A DNA stretch of 7,472 bases from Thermomicrobiales bacterium (lineage in GTDB: Bacteria; Chloroflexota; Limnocylindria; Limnocylindrales; CSP1-4), in the NCBI GenBank assembly GCA_004525275.1, contig SPCO01000064.1:1-7472 (forward strand), read 5' to 3'. Under the pieces are notes generated by a model, which ran no database searches, was not told where the DNA came from, and saw only the letters and a list, made by a program, of their open reading frames with translations. The stretch's first letter is position 1. Each line of letters begins with the position of its first letter. This document shows, in pieces, positions 1-6,127 of the stretch. The position numbers were made by a program, and so were the translations under genes.

Positions 1-2
1 CT

Positions 3-1040
3 GGCGGCGGCGATGTCGCGCGCACGTTGCCGGCCGGCACACGTCTGCGCATCGCCGATGTGCCGGCCCAGGTCAGTGAAGTCGGAGCCCCCGTCGTGGC
101 GGTCCAGGGTCTCGACGACCCGAGCATCACCGGCTTCATGGCGATCGCCGACCTCACTCCTCGCGACAGCACACCGCCGGTCGTCCGCATGTTCGACCCA
201 GGCGGTCCGTTCTCGCCCGATGGCGACGGTCAGATCGATGAAGCCACGATCAAGGCGAGATTCTCGGAGGCCGTCGCCTGGTCGCTCAAGATCACCGGCG
301 ACACCGAGACCCTGTTCCAGATGACTGGCACCGGTGCCAGCGTCGAGGTCGTGTGGGACGGCCTGGACGCCGGTGTGTCGGTCCCCGACGGGGAGTACCA
401 GGTACGCATCAGTGGGATCGACGCCTGGAAGAACGGCACTGCGACTGCGACCCAGAAGGTGAGGGTCGACACCCAGGCCCCGACCCTGGCCGACCTGACA
501 CCGGACGACTCGGTCACGCTCTGGTTTTCGCCAAATGGCGACGGAGTGCGCGACACCGTCAGGTTCACGGCCGACAATCCAGAGCCCGGTGCCGTTGTCG
601 CCAAGGTCCGTGACAGCGGCGGCAGCGTCATCGACAAATGGACGGTCGTCAATGGCGCCGACCCGGTGGCGCTGACCTGGGATGGCCGGACCAGCGCTGG
701 TGGCTATGCCCCCGACGGGACCTACACGGTCAGCGCGATCCCGCAGGATCTTGCCGGCAACACGGGGGGATCGGTCACGCGCACCGTGCAGCTCATCGCG
801 GCCCTCCGCTCCGTCGATTCGAGTCGGTCGATCTTCTTTCCCCAGGATCTCGATGGCCTGGCCAGGACGACCGAGCTGCGTCTCACCCTGCAGCGGCCGA
901 TGGCGGTCAGCTGGACCGTCCTCGACGGCACGGGCGCAACGGTAGCGACCCGATCCGGGGCTGCCGACCTGCCGGCCGGTGACCACACGTGGACGTTCAA
1001 CGGCCGAGGCGCCGACGGCGCCATGCTGCCGCGCGGTTGA
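3..1040 (+). CDS. FlgD-type Ig-like repeat protein, 5'-truncated, ends at a premature TGA
   Basis: The frame is open to the left edge of the window, so the true start lies outside; the TTG at 27 sits inside the coding frame and is not needed as a start. The visible 345 residues begin with a short stretch that could be the end of an SH3-like or other small beta domain (inference). Then come FlgD-type Ig-like repeats. Repeat A starts near base 210 with SPDGDG and has WDG and PDGEY. Repeat B starts near 525 with SPNGDG and has WDG and PDGTY. Repeat C starts near 831 with a decayed motif, FPQDLDG, and has FNG and PRG. Such repeats are accessory modules in secreted or surface proteins, often at the C-terminus of enzymes. 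The catalytic or targeting part, if any, is upstream and unseen. Translation stops between the G and Y of repeat C, which cuts the domain before its last strands. The frame continues downstream (see 1041-1391). The product may be secreted, but the N-terminus is missing. Confidence 0.8.
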   Translation, partial: GGGDVARTLPAGTRLRIADVPAQVSEVGAPVVAVQGLDDPSITGFMAIADLTPRDSTPPVVRMFDPGGPFSPDGDGQIDEATIKARFSEAVAWSLKITGDTETLFQMTGTGASVEVVWDGLDAGVSVPDGEYQVRISGIDAWKNGTATATQKVRVDTQAPTLADLTPDDSVTLWFSPNGDGVRDTVRFTADNPEPGAVVAKVRDSGGSVIDKWTVVNGADPVALTWDGRTSAGGYAPDGTYTVSAIPQDLAGNTGGSVTRTVQLIAALRSVDSSRSIFFPQDLDGLARTTELRLTLQRPMAVSWTVLDGTGATVATRSGAADLPAGDHTWTFNGRGADGAMLPRG

Positions 1041-1391
1041 TACACGGCCCAGGCACAGGCCTCGGACGGCGACCTGATCGCCACCCAGTCCGTCGCGTTC
1101 GAACTTGAGGCTTTCCGTCTGACGCCAAGCGACACGACGCCCGGCCGTGGTCAGACGATCACCATCGTCGTCAATTCGCCGGAGCTTCTCGCCACGGCTC
1201 CGCGACTGGTCGTGGACCAACCGGGCCTGTCCCGCTGGCGCGTCACCACGAGCAAGACCGGCAAACACAAGTACAAGGTCACGATCCGGCTGAAGTCCGC
1301 GGGCAAGGCGGGGATCGTGTCCTTCAAGGTCAAAGGCTACGACCGGGACGGCGGCAAGCAATCGACCACCGTTACGTACAAGCTCCACTAG
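1041..1391 (+). pseudogene. Detached C-terminal part of the FlgD-repeat protein, in frame after the TGA
   Basis: Directly after the TGA at 1038-1040 the same frame runs 116 further codons to TAG at 1389-1391. The first residues, YTAQAQASDG, complete the last strands of Ig repeat C. They match the pattern after PDGEY and PDGTY in repeats A and B and after PDGKY in the neighbouring GH18 gene. From about base 1126 comes one more beta-rich domain: TPGRGQTITIVVNSPEL, then a basic stretch (TSKTGKHKYKVTIRLKSAGKAG), ending VTYKLH. Third codon positions stay strongly G/C, as in intact genes, and I see no frameshift. There is no ribosome binding site or plausible start just after the TGA, so this piece is unlikely to be made independently. 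It is either the tail of a recently inactivated gene or of an intact gene with one wrong base in the assembly. Confidence 0.7.
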
Positions 1392-1527
1392 TCCGGCGTA
1401 GCATCTGCAAACCGCACCGGATCACACCGGACTGCCCCGTACCAGCGCGGATCGGGACCATCGGCCGATAGTGACGCGAACCGCCTGAGACCAGAATGGG
1501 GCAGCCCAGGCTCACCGGAGGATCGTC
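1392..1527 (+). promoter_or_regulatory. Intergenic gap with possible promoter for the GH18 gene
   Basis: This 136-base gap separates the Ig-repeat gene from the GH18 gene and is the only sizeable space in which a promoter for the latter could lie. TAGCAT at 1399-1404 resembles a -10 box, but no convincing -35 box lies 16-18 bases upstream, and it would leave a leader of about 115 bases. A 7-base inverted repeat (AGTCCGG 1390-1396 with CCGGACT 1427-1433) starts on the upstream stop codon, has a 30-base loop and no T-tract, and is weak as a terminator. No small gene is evident here. Confidence 0.2.
1517..1522 (+). promoter_or_regulatory. Ribosome binding site of the GH18 gene
   Basis: GGAGGA lies 5 bases before the GTG at 1528. 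This supports GTG as the start codon and also leaves a sensible N-terminal signal peptide. An ATG at 1496 is in another frame. Confidence 0.65.
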
Positions 1528-3981
1528 GTGTCAACGCCAGCCCCCCGCCTCGCCGCCGATCGCCGGCCACCGGCGCGCCCACGCCTGGCCGCCCTGATCG
1601 CTGGCATGGTCATGCTCGCCGTGGGCGCCCCGACCGCGACGACCCAGGCCGCCGAGCCGTTCGCCCATCGCGCCGTGCGGCCAACGATCCAGTACGAAGA
1701 GGCGCTCGCCCACGCCGCGGACAACATTGATTTCGCGCCCGGCGGCCGGGTCACGATCGGCTTCACGCCTCGTCGCAGTGATAGATGGACCGTCGATGGA
1801 TCCAAGCCGCAGGCGCTCCCGGCTGGACGCCTGAGTGGCAAGGCCATGCGCGGGGTGCAGCGGCAGACACCGACTGGCAGCGATGCTTCCGGCACGATCA
1901 TGCCGGTGGGGCCGGTCGACGGACCGAACGTCGACCCCCTGACGGCCGTCCCAGCCCATCCGGCTGCGGCCGTCGATCCTGGGGGGCTCAAGCGTGAGGT
2001 CTTTGGTTTCCTGCCGTACTGGGAGCTGAGCGACAGCTCGACCCGACTCGACTGGGAGAAGCTTTCGACGGTTGCCTATTTCGGTGTCGGAGCCACCAAG
2101 ACCGGTGACCTGCTGCGCAAGAACGGTGACGGGTCCACCTCGGTCGGCTGGAGTGGCTGGACGAGTTCAAAGATGACCGACGTGATCAACGCCGCTCACG
2201 GCAGCGGTGCTCGGGTCGTGCTGACCATCCAGAGTTTCGCGTGGTCGGCGACCGGGGCAAGCAATCAGAAGGCGCTGTTGGGGAGCTCCGGGAATCGCGC
2301 CAATCTGGCTCGCCAGATCGCTGCCGCCGTCCGCGACCGGGGCGCCGATGGGGTCAACCTCGACTTCGAGCCGATCGCCGCGACCTACGCCGATGAGTTC
2401 ACGCTCCTGGTCAAGAAGGTCCGGAGCGAGTTGGATGCGGTCCATGCCGGCTACCAGCTGACCTTCGACACGACCGGCTGGATCGGCAACTATCCAATCG
2501 AGGACGCGACGGGCCCCGGGATGGCCGATGCGATCGTGATCATGGGGTACGACTATCGAAGCGCGTCGTCGAGCACGGTCGGATCGATCGCCCCGATCGG
2601 CGGCAGCACCTACGACGTCAACGACACCCTGAAGTCGTACCTGACTCGGATCGCTGCCTCGAGGATCATCCTGGGCGTCCCGTATTACGGCCGGGCATGG
2701 TCGACCAGTACGTCGGCGCTCAACTCGAAGAACATCTCGGGCACCAAGAACGGGGCCTCCGCGGCGGTCATCTACGGGACCGCCAGACAGTACGCAGCTG
2801 ACCACGGAAAGCTCTGGGACCCAGTCGAGGGAGTGGCCTGGACGGTCTACCGGCGCGAGAACTGCACAACTACCTATGGCTGCGTCAAGCCCTGGCGCCA
2901 GCTCTATTTCGACACCGCCAAGGCGCTGAAGGCCAAGTACGACCTCGTCAACAAGAAGGGCGTCCGGGGCGTCGCGATCTGGGCACTCGGCTACGACGGG
3001 ACCCGGACCGAGCTCTACCGGGCCCTTGAGGACAAGTTCATCGCGGACACCGTCCCACCCGTCATCGCCAGTGCCTCCGTCAGCAACGCAACGCTGTCGC
3101 CCAACGGTGACGGTCGGGTGGACTCGACGACGATCAGCCTCAGCGTCACCGGTCAGATCAACTTCGGTTGGGTGGTGGAACCGTTTGTCGACGGGAGCCC
3201 CGGGCCGAAGGTCAGCTCAGGATCTTCGACAAGCAAGTCGGTCAAGTACACCTGGAATGGTAAGGACTCGGCCGGGAAGGTCGTGCCCGACGGCAAATAC
3301 CGGATCACGGTCTGGACTGCCGATGCCTCGGACAACCGGGCGTCCGTGGCGAGGATCGTGACCGTGGACACTCGGGCGGCCGGCGTGAAAACATCGGCCG
3401 GCCCCGTCTCCATCTCGCCCGACGGCGACGGGCACGACGATCGAACGACGCTCACGATGTCCGGTGATGAGGCGCTGACCGGCAAGGCCCGGATCCTCGC
3501 CCCGGATGGCCGCACGGTCCGCCGCTGGGCACTTACCAAGGCGACGACCGGACGGTGGGTCTGGGGTGGCCACGATCTTGACGGGCGCAGGGTTCGCGAC
3601 GACCGCTACACGTTCCGGATCAAAGGGCGCGATGTTGCGGGGAACCAGACCATCGAGCAGATGGTCGTACGGGTCGATCGGACGATCAAGTCCGTCCATT
3701 GGGCGTCTGGCTCTTTCAAGCCGAAGGCTGGGCAACGAGATCAGGTCAACTTCGCCTTGCGCCGATCGGCAACGACCACGCTGGCGATCTATCAAGGCTC
3801 GACACTCGTCCGAACCATCTGGTCCAAGCGTGCCCTGACGAAGGGCCTGTACGCGTGGAGGTGGAACGGCAAGGCGTCGGGGGCGTACGTCAAGCCGGGG
3901 ACCTACAGGATCGTCATCGACGCGATCAGTCGGATCGGCATATCGAGTTTCTCGCGATCCGTGGAGGTCAGGGCCCCGTAG
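1528..3981 (+). CDS. Secreted GH18 glycosidase with three C-terminal FlgD-type Ig-like repeats
   Basis: An 817-residue protein that probably hydrolyses beta-1,4-linked N-acetylglucosamine polymers (peptidoglycan or chitin) outside the cytoplasm. Residues 1-41 form a signal peptide: an Arg-rich n-region, the hydrophobic core LAALIAGMVMLAVGA, and likely cleavage at TQA|AEP. Residues 42-154 are a segment I do not recognise. The GH18 domain spans about 155-505: FGFLPYW on strand 1, the catalytic motif DGVNLDFE at 274-281 with E281 as proton donor and D279 beside it, MGYDY at 339-343 and the terminal Trp motif WALGYDG from W485. The motif has Asn276 where chitinases usually have Asp; this also occurs in YaaH/SleL-like spore and peptidoglycan GH18 enzymes, so activity is plausible. 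C446 and C452 are the only cysteines I see and may form a disulfide. FlgD-type repeats follow at about 510-612 (SPNGDG), 619-715 (SPDGDG) and 719-817 (motif decayed to KPKAGQRD). They are probably spacers or wall-attachment modules. GTG start chosen from the ribosome binding site and signal peptide. Substrate is inferred only. Confidence 0.9.
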   Translation: MSTPAPRLAADRRPPARPRLAALIAGMVMLAVGAPTATTQAAEPFAHRAVRPTIQYEEALAHAADNIDFAPGGRVTIGFTPRRSDRWTVDGSKPQALPAGRLSGKAMRGVQRQTPTGSDASGTIMPVGPVDGPNVDPLTAVPAHPAAAVDPGGLKREVFGFLPYWELSDSSTRLDWEKLSTVAYFGVGATKTGDLLRKNGDGSTSVGWSGWTSSKMTDVINAAHGSGARVVLTIQSFAWSATGASNQKALLGSSGNRANLARQIAAAVRDRGADGVNLDFEPIAATYADEFTLLVKKVRSELDAVHAGYQLTFDTTGWIGNYPIEDATGPGMADAIVIMGYDYRSASSSTVGSIAPIGGSTYDVNDTLKSYLTRIAASRIILGVPYYGRAWSTSTSALNSKNISGTKNGASAAVIYGTARQYAADHGKLWDPVEGVAWTVYRRENCTTTYGCVKPWRQLYFDTAKALKAKYDLVNKKGVRGVAIWALGYDGTRTELYRALEDKFIADTVPPVIASASVSNATLSPNGDGRVDSTTISLSVTGQINFGWVVEPFVDGSPGPKVSSGSSTSKSVKYTWNGKDSAGKVVPDGKYRITVWTADASDNRASVARIVTVDTRAAGVKTSAGPVSISPDGDGHDDRTTLTMSGDEALTGKARILAPDGRTVRRWALTKATTGRWVWGGHDLDGRRVRDDRYTFRIKGRDVAGNQTIEQMVVRVDRTIKSVHWASGSFKPKAGQRDQVNFALRRSATTTLAIYQGSTLVRTIWSKRALTKGLYAWRWNGKASGAYVKPGTYRIVIDAISRIGISSFSRSVEVRAP

Positions 3982-3997
3982 TCAACGTGCGGGCCCT
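3970..3997 (+). other. Inverted repeat over the GH18 stop codon
   Basis: AGGGCCC (3970-3976) can pair with GGGCCCT (3991-3997) to form a 7-base stem with a 14-base loop that contains the TAG at 3979-3981. It lacks a T-run and abuts the TAGACT box of the next gene. It could slow transcription or ribosomes at the gene end. It could also be a chance product of GGGCCC being its own complement. Confidence 0.25.
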
Positions 3998-4009
3998 AGA
4001 CTTCGGTCC
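3997..4009 (+). promoter_or_regulatory. Possible -10 box of a leaderless promoter before the mannosyltransferase
   Basis: TAGACT at 3997-4002 fits the TANNNT pattern of a -10 box. It ends 7 bases before the ATG at 4010, where transcription would be expected to begin on or next to the A of the start codon. No purine-rich Shine-Dalgarno sequence precedes this ATG. Leaderless mRNAs with this geometry are well known in high-GC bacteria. I see no clear -35 box, and the gene could instead be read through from the GH18 gene 28 bases upstream. Confidence 0.4.
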
Positions 4010-4801
4010 ATGACCGACCCTGCCGCCGAAACCGCGAGTCCGCCGCTGGGCGTGCCCGGGGCGGGCGTCTGGATCGTGCTGCCGACCTATGACGAGGCTG
4101 AGAACGTCGAGCCGATGATCGCGGCCGTCCTCGAGGTCTTGCCGGCAGCCACGATCCTCGTCGTTGACGACGACTCGCCGGACGGGACCGGCCGACTCGC
4201 CGATAAGCGTGCCGCCGCTGATCCACGTGTCCGCGTCCTCCATCGCACCGTCAAGCAGGGGCTCGGCCGGGCGTATCTCGACGGTTTCGGCGTCGCGATC
4301 GATGGCGGAGCCCGAACGATCGTCCAGATGGATGCGGATTTCAGCCACGACCCAGGGGCGCTCCCAGCGCTCGTTGGCCCGATCGACGAAGGCGCGGCCG
4401 ACCTGGTCATCGGGTCGCGCTACACGCCGGGCGGAGCGGTCACGGACTGGGGTCTTGGTCGACGGATCGTCTCGCGCGGCGGCAGTCTGTTCGCCCGGAT
4501 CGTCCTCGGCCTCGGTCAGAAGGACCTGACCGGCGGGTTCAAGGCCTGGCACGCGGACACCCTGGCGGCGGTGCCGTTCGAAGGCGTCCATGCTGGCGGC
4601 TACGTCTTCCAGATCGAGATGACCTTCCGGGCCAGTCGGGCTGGAGCGCGGATCCGTGAGATCCCGATCACGTTCCAGGATCGTCGGGTCGGCCATTCCA
4701 AGATGAGTCGCCGAATCGTGGTCGAGGCGCTCGTCGTCGTCGTTCAGCTGCGGGCCGAGGAGCTGGCCGGGCGGCTCGGTCGGATCCGTCTCGGGCCGTG
4801 A
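4010..4801 (+). CDS. Polyprenol-phosphate mannose synthase (DPM1-type GT2 glycosyltransferase)
   Basis: A 263-residue GT-A enzyme that probably transfers mannose from GDP-mannose to a polyprenyl phosphate at the cytoplasmic face of the membrane, giving a lipid-linked sugar donor. Visible motifs, in order: LPTYDEAENV near the N-terminus (nucleotide binding), VDDDSPDGT at 52-60, the metal-binding D108-A-D110 within DADFSHDP, GSRY at 135-138 followed by PGG, DLTGGFKA from 172, QIEMTF, and DRRVGHSKMS at 224-233. This set is typical of DPM1/Ppm1 enzymes. Length matches the single-domain DPM1 class; no multi-pass C-terminal membrane domain is present, so it is probably peripheral. The ATG at 4010 keeps a short Ala/Pro-rich lead before the domain. 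The stop overlaps the next start by 4 bases (GTGA), so the two glycosyltransferases are probably translated together. Glucose or another hexose as donor sugar cannot be excluded from motifs alone. Confidence 0.88.
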   Translation: MTDPAAETASPPLGVPGAGVWIVLPTYDEAENVEPMIAAVLEVLPAATILVVDDDSPDGTGRLADKRAAADPRVRVLHRTVKQGLGRAYLDGFGVAIDGGARTIVQMDADFSHDPGALPALVGPIDEGAADLVIGSRYTPGGAVTDWGLGRRIVSRGGSLFARIVLGLGQKDLTGGFKAWHADTLAAVPFEGVHAGGYVFQIEMTFRASRAGARIREIPITFQDRRVGHSKMSRRIVVEALVVVVQLRAEELAGRLGRIRLGP

Positions 4802-6093
4802 CCCTGTCTGGATCGAACTCGCGCCTCGGTGTCGACCCGAACCAGCGGCCGCCCGGAGTCAGGGTCGTCCTCGATACGAGACCGCTCCAGGCGCCGGACC
4901 GGGCACCTCTGGCGGCGACCTACCTGGACGGCTTGCTCACGGCATTCGATAGCGATCCGCTCGAGGGTGAGTCATTCACGTTCCTGTTGGCAGCCGACCT
5001 TCCGGATGCGACGGACGTTTTTGCGCATCTCGATGTGGCCGGACGTCGCCAGTTGCCCCCGACCCGTATCCTGCGCGCCGGCGCGATGACCATCGATCCG
5101 TTCATCCTCCGAGGTGCCGAGCTGGGAACCAGCTGGCGGGCCGATCGCCGCGGCGCAGCCGGGGCCGTCTATCACGCCGTTGGCAATGGACCGTTGCCGA
5201 TCGGATCGGGGCTGCCCGTGGTGGTGACGCTCCTCGATCTCGCTCCGTGGGAGTTGCCCCAGGTCTTCCGACGATCGCTGGCGAACCGGTTCGGACAGCG
5301 CCTTCGCAGCCAGCAATTGCGCGAGGCCGCTGCGGTCATCGTGGGCAGCGAGGCCACCGCCCAAGCGGCCCGACGTGTGCTGCGGATCCATCCCGATCGG
5401 CTCCACGTCGTTCGCCTCGCACCGCGCGCCGGCTTCGCCCCGCGTGAGCGAGCTGCCGATCCCGGGGCCGCGGCACTGCTGCGCGAGCGACTCGGCCTGG
5501 CGGCTCGCTACCTGGTCCTGCCCGGTCGATTCGATGCGCGCCTCGATCTCGGGACGTTGTTATCGGCGCTGGCCAACCTGGCGGCAACCGGCCGGCCGGC
5601 AGGTCTCGACTCGTCCGTCCCCTGGCCGCCGCGTGTGCTCCTCGTTGGCGCTAGCCCGGCTGATCGGGCCTCGGTCGCTCGGGCCGCCGCGCGAAAGGGG
5701 ATCGGCGACGCCATCGCCTACGCCCCGGCGCTCCCCGTTGCCGACCTGGCGGGCCTGATCCAGGGAGCTCGTGGTGTCATCCTCCCGGTTCTTTCTGAGG
5801 CAGCCGGGTTGCCGATCATCGAGGCCTTCGCCTGCGGTACTCCCGTGGTCGCCTCCTCGGTCGGTCCGATCCCGGAGCTTGTCGGGCCCGCCGGTCTGCT
5901 GGTCGAGCCACGCGAGCCGGATCGTCTGGCGACGGCCCTCGCGACGATCTGGGTCGACGACGCTGTCCATGGTCGCCTGACCGGGATGGCGGGGACTCGG
6001 GCCGCGGCTGATCCGCGGACCTGGCAGGACGTGGCGGGAGAGACCCGGGCGGTCTACGCCAACGTCGGCGTGACCCGATCCGCTGATGCCTGA
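4798..6093 (+). CDS. GT4-type (GT-B fold) glycosyltransferase
   Basis: A 431-residue retaining-type glycosyltransferase; acceptor and sugar unknown. The N-terminal Rossmann half starts around VRVVLDTRPLQ and includes VTLLDLAPWELP (D147 in the usual loop) and IVGSEATAQAARRVL. The C-terminal donor-binding half begins near YLVLPGRFD and contains the EX7E signature E334-AAGLPII-E342 followed by AFACGTPVVAS and GPAGLLVEP, diagnostic of GT4 enzymes that use NDP-sugars. The usual GR..(E)KG..LL motif is here GRFDARLDLGTLL, so the customary Lys is not in place, although Arg lies one position away. No signal peptide or membrane helix is seen, so it is probably cytoplasmic and membrane associated. The GTG start is chosen because it overlaps the TGA of the mannose-lipid synthase; no separate ribosome binding site is seen, so translation probably depends on the upstream gene. 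Context suggests glycolipid, lipoglycan or glycoprotein assembly. Confidence 0.82.
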   Translation: MTLSGSNSRLGVDPNQRPPGVRVVLDTRPLQAPDRAPLAATYLDGLLTAFDSDPLEGESFTFLLAADLPDATDVFAHLDVAGRRQLPPTRILRAGAMTIDPFILRGAELGTSWRADRRGAAGAVYHAVGNGPLPIGSGLPVVVTLLDLAPWELPQVFRRSLANRFGQRLRSQQLREAAAVIVGSEATAQAARRVLRIHPDRLHVVRLAPRAGFAPRERAADPGAAALLRERLGLAARYLVLPGRFDARLDLGTLLSALANLAATGRPAGLDSSVPWPPRVLLVGASPADRASVARAAARKGIGDAIAYAPALPVADLAGLIQGARGVILPVLSEAAGLPIIEAFACGTPVVASSVGPIPELVGPAGLLVEPREPDRLATALATIWVDDAVHGRLTGMAGTRAAADPRTWQDVAGETRAVYANVGVTRSADA

Positions 6094-6120
6094 TTCGGGA
6101 TCGAACCGATGAGGGATCGG
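6076..6120. terminator. Weak hairpins between convergent genes
   Basis: The two convergent genes are only 34 bases apart. CGATCC (6076-6081) pairs with GGATCG (6098-6103), and CCGAT (6106-6110) pairs with ATCGG (6116-6120) around a 5-base loop. Neither has a T-run on either strand. They might act as a bidirectional stop region but are short and could be chance. Confidence 0.2.
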
Positions 6121-6127
6121 CCCTGCG

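Noticed and set aside
121..160. GCGATCGC as a HIP1-like repeat element
   Set aside because: The octamer occurs around 142-149, but most GATC sites in the window are not in this context, so the excess is of GATC and not of HIP1.
1038..1085. TGA at 1038 read as selenocysteine or as a recoded sense codon
   Set aside because: The residue lies at a variable position of an Ig-like repeat with no redox role. I see no convincing SECIS-like hairpin after it, and TGA is a normal stop for other genes in the window.
722..1135. 137-codon minus-strand frame across the TGA
   Set aside because: It is opposite Ig repeat C. The plus frame shows repeat homology on both sides of the TGA, which explains the sequence better.
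1390..1433. AGTCCGG / CCGGACT inverted repeat as a terminator of the first gene
   Set aside because: The stem is only 7 pairs, the loop is 30 bases, it overlaps the stop codon and no T-run follows.
2167..2805. 212-codon open frame on the minus strand
   Set aside because: It lies opposite the GH18 catalytic domain, which has clear motifs. Its protein is Arg/Gly/Asp-rich without recognisable domains, as expected for an antisense shadow in GC-rich DNA.
3968..4696. 242-codon open frame on the minus strand
   Set aside because: It is fully opposite the mannose-lipid synthase, whose motifs are intact. Its composition is that of a shadow frame and no start signal supports it.
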